Source: Aquirickettsiella gammari
GTDB taxonomy: Bacteria; Pseudomonadota; Gammaproteobacteria; Diplorickettsiales; Diplorickettsiaceae
NCBI GenBank assembly: GCA_963701065.1
Contig: OY969558.1
Span: 682,001-746,000, forward strand
DNA: 64,000 nt
Direction of reading: 5' to 3'
Of this stretch, positions 60,876 to 64,000 are shown in pieces. How positions within the stretch are numbered: position 1 is the stretch's first letter; each line of letters opens with the position of its first letter. Made by a program: the position numbers and the translations under genes. The notes below the pieces were generated by a model. That model was not told the origin of the DNA and ran no database searches. It saw only the letters and a program-made list of their open reading frames with translations.

Positions 60876-61486
60876 GAATCCAATCCTCTTTGCAAAACGT
60901 TTATCCGCGCTTCTAGCCGCTCACTATCGTCTCGCAAATCATCAACGTCGGAAAAAAAAATTTGCAGTTCTGGTTCGGAAACTAAATAATTCAATTCTGT
61001 TTGAAGATAATTAGTCATATTTTGGCTAAGGCTTTCTACACTCTGTTTAGCCCATCGCGTTATTTCTTTAAAGAGACAACTTATCGGATAAGCTATGGTA
61101 TCGCCTAGAAGTTTTGCTAATTGCTCTTCCCAATCAATATCTAAATTAGAAAAAAGGTCTTTAAATTGTTTAGCAAACTCCATATCCCCTAAAATTTGCA
61201 GGGGAATAGCCGTAAGCGCCGTATCCTTTTTCATAAAAGTGATACGTATAAAATCCAAAGTGGAACCGCGCAATATGAGATCGACAGCACCCTGGTAATC
61301 TTTACTTAAATAAATTGAATCCGACTTAAATAGCCAATAATAATTCAAATGCCCCCATTCTATCTTGACTACCTTGCCAGATAATCGAGACAAATGCTCT
61401 TTAGCCTCTGGATCAAGGTTCAGGTAATGATTCAGTATAGCTTCTTGGGCAGATAACAATATATTTTGAGAGTTCAAAATTTCCAC
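60872..61486 (-). CDS. ubiJ: UbiJ, ubiquinone biosynthesis accessory protein (SCP2 domain)
   Basis: A protein of 204 residues with an N-terminal SCP2-type lipid-binding domain (about 15-125; LSGKVVKIEWGHLNYYWLF, GAVDLILRGS, GDMEFAKQFKDLFSNLDIDW, EEQLAKLLGD) and a helical C-terminal part (LIxREVxxL-like SEPELQIFFSDVDDLRDD, then ERLEARI) that forms a coiled coil in the family. It binds ubiquinone intermediates and joins the soluble Ubi complex with UbiK. It overlaps ubiE by 13 bases and ubiB by four, so the three are translated together. Confidence 0.92.
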   Translation of the reverse strand: MEILNSQNILLSAQEAILNHYLNLDPEAKEHLSRLSGKVVKIEWGHLNYYWLFKSDSIYLSKDYQGAVDLILRGSTLDFIRITFMKKDTALTAIPLQILGDMEFAKQFKDLFSNLDIDWEEQLAKLLGDTIAYPISCLFKEITRWAKQSVESLSQNMTNYLQTELNYLVSEPELQIFFSDVDDLRDDSERLEARINVLQRGLDS

Positions 61487-62247
61487 GCTCTATGTAATGC
61501 AACTATTCCGCCACTCAGATTATGATATTCACATTCATCAAACCCCGAAGCTAGAATAAGCGACTTTAATGTTTCTTGATCAGGATGACGCCGAATAGAC
61601 TCTACTAAATAACGATAGCTCGCCTCGTCATTTACGATCCATGCCCCTAATTTTGGAAGAAATTCAAAGGAATAGCTATCATATAACGATTGCAAAAAAC
61701 CCAAAGCCGGTTTAGAGAATTCTAGCACTAGTAAACGTCCACCCGGCTTAAGGACACGATACATAGATTTTAGCGCGTTGGTTTTATTCGTAACATTGCG
61801 TAATCCAAAAGCAATACTTAAACAATCAAAACTATCTTCTGCAAAAGGTAAGCACTCTGCATTAGCCTGGATCGCTGGGATATCTATCAAACCCGCATCT
61901 ATGAGACGATCACGGCCAATTTTCAGCATGGCGGCATTAATATCAAGCAAGGTAACCTTCCCTCGAGTTCCAACGCGTTTGATAAATGCTTTGGCCAAAT
62001 CGCCTGTACCACCAGCCACATCAAGTACTTTATCGCCGGGACGAAGCTGAGCCAACTCCAGCGCAAATTTTTTCCATAGCCGATGTAATCCTAATGACAT
62101 GAGATCATTCATCAGATCATATTGACTCGCGACCGATTGAAAAATCTCAGCAACCCGCGTGGTTTTTTCACTCAAAGGGATAGTTTTATAACCAAAATCT
62201 GTCGTTAAACTATCGGTTGATTTAATGGAAGAAATTGAGTTCGTCAT
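61474..62247 (-). CDS. ubiE: Ubiquinone/menaquinone C-methyltransferase UbiE
   Basis: A SAM-dependent C-methyltransferase of 257 residues. FQSVASQYDLMNDLMSLGLH and the SAM loop VLDVAGGTGDLA (about 74-85) are diagnostic, with AFGLRNVTNK and PGGRLLVLEFSKP following. It heads the ubiE-ubiJ-ubiB operon on the minus strand. Together with coq7 at 4 kb, four ubiquinone genes are in the window. Confidence 0.97.
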   Translation of the reverse strand: MTNSISSIKSTDSLTTDFGYKTIPLSEKTTRVAEIFQSVASQYDLMNDLMSLGLHRLWKKFALELAQLRPGDKVLDVAGGTGDLAKAFIKRVGTRGKVTLLDINAAMLKIGRDRLIDAGLIDIPAIQANAECLPFAEDSFDCLSIAFGLRNVTNKTNALKSMYRVLKPGGRLLVLEFSKPALGFLQSLYDSYSFEFLPKLGAWIVNDEASYRYLVESIRRHPDQETLKSLILASGFDECEYHNLSGGIVALHRAWKF

Positions 62248-62276
62248 GCAAAACTACATTATTTGAGAGATAAGCT

Positions 62277-62305
62277 ATCTTAACTAGCTGGTTTGTTTTG
62301 AGCAA
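62277..62305 (-). promoter_or_regulatory. Possible promoter of the ubiE-ubiJ-ubiB operon
   Basis: On the minus strand: TTGCTC (62305-62300), 17 bases, TAAGAT (62282-62277), about 30 bases before the ubiE ATG. Both hexamers match sigma-70 at four positions. Confidence 0.4.
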
Positions 62306-62375
62306 GAAAATGAACTTTTTTCTAAGTAATGAGTTTATTTGGAGCTTTCGGGAAAAACCTAAATTAAGGGCAAAT

Positions 62376-62945
62376 TTAGTGCTTAATGGAAGGACCCCTA
62401 ATAATTGGACAAGTCGTATGCTTACGTAATACTTTTAATGCCTGTTGGCTTTTAACATCAGTCCATAACTCTAGCGCTTGCAAGGGGGTTAACTCATTAG
62501 CCGAATCACTCAAGCTACGAATTGCATGCAAAATTTCTATAAGGTTAACAAAATCACAACTCAAGGCATTATAAAGGGTAGCCGAAGCGGCTTTAGATAA
62601 ACTAGCCACTTGAACATAAGCCGTTTGACCTAATTCAATAAAATATTTAATTTTAACCTGTCTTTTCTCAGCCTGCTCAGGAAAAAATCCAGCAAATAAT
62701 AAACATTTATCGCCTACCTCACGCAAACAATCACGCTGCCCAGCAAAGCCTTTAGTCAGTCCAACTAGATACTCCTTGGCTAGTATACAATTGGCAATAT
62801 CGGGTCGTTGATTAAAGCGCCCTAATAAAAAAACCAAATAGCTTTCAAGTTCATTATTTAATCGAAGATTACTACTCGATTCGGCATCCTTAACCAAAGC
62901 TTGCCATTGTGCCACCGCTGTTGGTTGCAATAAAAACATTCCCAT
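62376..62945 (-). CDS. Protein of unknown function, mostly helical
   Basis: A protein of 189 residues that I do not recognise. I start it at the ATG at 62945 (MGMFLLQPTAVAQW), because GAGAGG lies 8 bases upstream; an open frame runs back to 63050 but has no such site. The sequence looks like a soluble all-helix fold: LNNELESYLVFLLGRFNQRP, FFPEQAEKRQVKIKYFIELG, LSKAASATLYNALSCDFVNL. It carries several Cys residues (Cys58, Cys73, Cys81) without a clear metal pattern. It lies divergent from typA across 127 bases, and ends in a basic tail. Coding is supported by even codon use and a good ribosome site. Confidence 0.65.
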   Translation of the reverse strand: MGMFLLQPTAVAQWQALVKDAESSSNLRLNNELESYLVFLLGRFNQRPDIANCILAKEYLVGLTKGFAGQRDCLREVGDKCLLFAGFFPEQAEKRQVKIKYFIELGQTAYVQVASLSKAASATLYNALSCDFVNLIEILHAIRSLSDSANELTPLQALELWTDVKSQQALKVLRKHTTCPIIRGPSIKH

Positions 62946-63072
62946 GATAAAACCTCTCAGCTGCTTTGCCTTTCTATCAGTGTAGAACACGCTAGCGGAA
63001 ATGCCTGTCTTTGCGTTATCATGCACTCTTTTTGAACAAAACCTTAACACCTAATTTCCTAAAAACTACCTT

Positions 63073-64000
63073 ATGATTCAGAACATACGTAATATCGCCA
63101 TCATCGCCCACGTCGACCACGGCAAAACCACGCTGGTCGATAAACTATTGCAACAATCTGGAACCCTCTCCAGCCGCGCCGCACCGGTGGAACGTATTAT
63201 GGATAGCAATGATTTGGAGCGTGAACGCGGCATTACTATCCTGGCTAAAAATACCTCTATCGAGTGGCACGGTTATCGGATCAATATTGTCGACACCCCA
63301 GGCCATGCCGACTTTGGTGGCGAAGTAGAACGTATTTTATCTATGGTAGATTCCGTTTTGCTCCTTGTTGATGCAGTAGATGGGCCTATGCCTCAAACCC
63401 GATTTGTAACACAAAAAGCCTTTGCTAAGGGTTTAAAACCCATTGTCGTTGTTAATAAAATTGACCGGCCTAGCGCAAGACCCGATTGGGTCATCAACCA
63501 AGTTTTTGATTTATTTGATCGCTTAGGTGCCACTGAAGAACAATTAGATTTTCCTATCATCTATGCTTCTGCACTACAAGGTTATGCCACATTAGACCTC
63601 AAAAAACCAAGCACTGACCTTATTCCCTTATTCGAAACTATAATTAAAAAAGTAGCCCCGCCCGCCGTTGATCCGGAAGGCCCTTTTCAGATGCAAATTA
63701 CCAGCTTGGATTATTCGAGTTACGTAGGATCAATTGGGATTGGTCGCATTCAAAGAGGTTGCGCTAAAACCAATATGCCTGTCACGCTGATCGACAGAGA
63801 AGGAAAGACTCGCTCCGCACGCATATTACAAATATTGGGTTATCGCGGCTTAGAGCGGATTGAAGTTGATCAAGCCCAAGCAGGCGATATCATCGCTGTA
63901 ACAGGAATTGATAATCTTAATATTTCCGATACCTTATGCGATCCCAACACGGTAGTCGCCTTACCAGCATTAACAGTTGATGAACCGACGATGAGCATGA
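63073..64000 (+). CDS. typA: Ribosome-associated GTPase TypA/BipA, 5' part (cut by window end)
   Basis: An elongation-factor-like GTPase for ribosome assembly and stress or cold growth. The frame runs from ATG 63073 to the right edge, 309 residues of about 605. MIQNIRNIAIIAHVDHGKTT carries G1, followed by RERGITILAKNTS (G2), DTPGHADFGGEVERILSMVD (G3) and NKIDRPSARP (G4). Domain II begins near PFQMQITSLDYSSYVGSIG. All are exact TypA signatures rather than LepA or EF-G. Confidence 0.96.
   Translation, partial: MIQNIRNIAIIAHVDHGKTTLVDKLLQQSGTLSSRAAPVERIMDSNDLERERGITILAKNTSIEWHGYRINIVDTPGHADFGGEVERILSMVDSVLLLVDAVDGPMPQTRFVTQKAFAKGLKPIVVVNKIDRPSARPDWVINQVFDLFDRLGATEEQLDFPIIYASALQGYATLDLKKPSTDLIPLFETIIKKVAPPAVDPEGPFQMQITSLDYSSYVGSIGIGRIQRGCAKTNMPVTLIDREGKTRSARILQILGYRGLERIEVDQAQAGDIIAVTGIDNLNISDTLCDPNTVVALPALTVDEPTMSM

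Noticed and set aside
62946..63050. Longer N-terminus for the unknown protein next to typA
   Set aside because: No ribosome site at 63050; GAGAGG is placed correctly for ATG 62945.

Overview
The window is AT-rich bacterial chromosome with no phage, insertion sequence, CRISPR array, rRNA or tRNA that I can see. Gene content and order are gammaproteobacterial: rpsT with a TTG start, ubiE-ubiJ-ubiB followed by a tatA-like gene, kdsD-lptC-lptA-lptB-hpf, accA near tilS, rpoZ-spoT, and panB-panC. The LbtU-like and related outer-membrane proteins, an ankyrin-repeat protein, the PnuC transporter and the gaps in otherwise conserved clusters suggest a host-associated member of the Legionellales, perhaps close to Rickettsiella or Diplorickettsia. 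That placement is inference; no marker gene was compared.

Layout. 1-8 kb: end of the peptidoglycan gene mrdA (with an unusual acidic repeat tail), rpsT, a Rossmann protein, an MscS channel, coq7, degP, tilS and pnuC. 8-10.5 kb: accA with a small acidic partner gene, a previously uncalled broken uracil-DNA-glycosylase-like gene interrupted by a GC-richer insert, and an Hsp20. 10.7-17.1 kb: a lipid A acyltransferase, two tandem aromatic amino acid permeases, transketolase and GAPDH. 17.3-22.7 kb: rpoZ and spoT (whose synthetase half looks inactivated), then panC-panB and coaBC for coenzyme A. 22.8-30 kb: an LbtU-like porin, TerC, and three tandem outer-membrane protein genes, two of them in an almost exact 1.49-kb duplication. 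30.4-41.3 kb: grxD, sodB, two PLP enzymes, a PP-loop/TusA pair that looks like an RNA-thiolation unit, a CDF metal transporter, xthA, hspQ, sixA, a TPR-methyltransferase, cytochrome c and engB. 41.4-46.7 kb: an OPT transporter and a two-gene ABC importer with a G/C-rich structured leader. 46.7-51.5 kb: the lipopolysaccharide-transport genes, hpf and purB, with kdsC and rpoN absent from their usual places. 51.6-59.2 kb: clpB, an SppA-type protease, a lone type IV pilin-like gene whose Shine-Dalgarno lies in a long hairpin, aqpZ, ispH, an ankyrin protein, a lone receiver domain and the tatA-like gene. 59.2-64 kb: ubiB-ubiJ-ubiE, an unknown conserved-looking gene and the start of typA.

The genes are mainly housekeeping (envelope, ubiquinone, CoA, stress response) plus many importers (amino acids, nicotinamide riboside, oligopeptides, an unknown ABC substrate), which fits an organism living on host metabolites. 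The observations most worth following are the decayed synthetase of SpoT, the interrupted glycosylase pseudogene, the two Shine-Dalgarno-masking leaders (before the ABC permease and before the pilin), the PP-loop/NFACT-R/TusA cluster, and the recent duplication of the outer-membrane protein gene. I did not find a clearly new multi-gene system such as a defence or secretion island; those five are the best candidates for undescribed biology.
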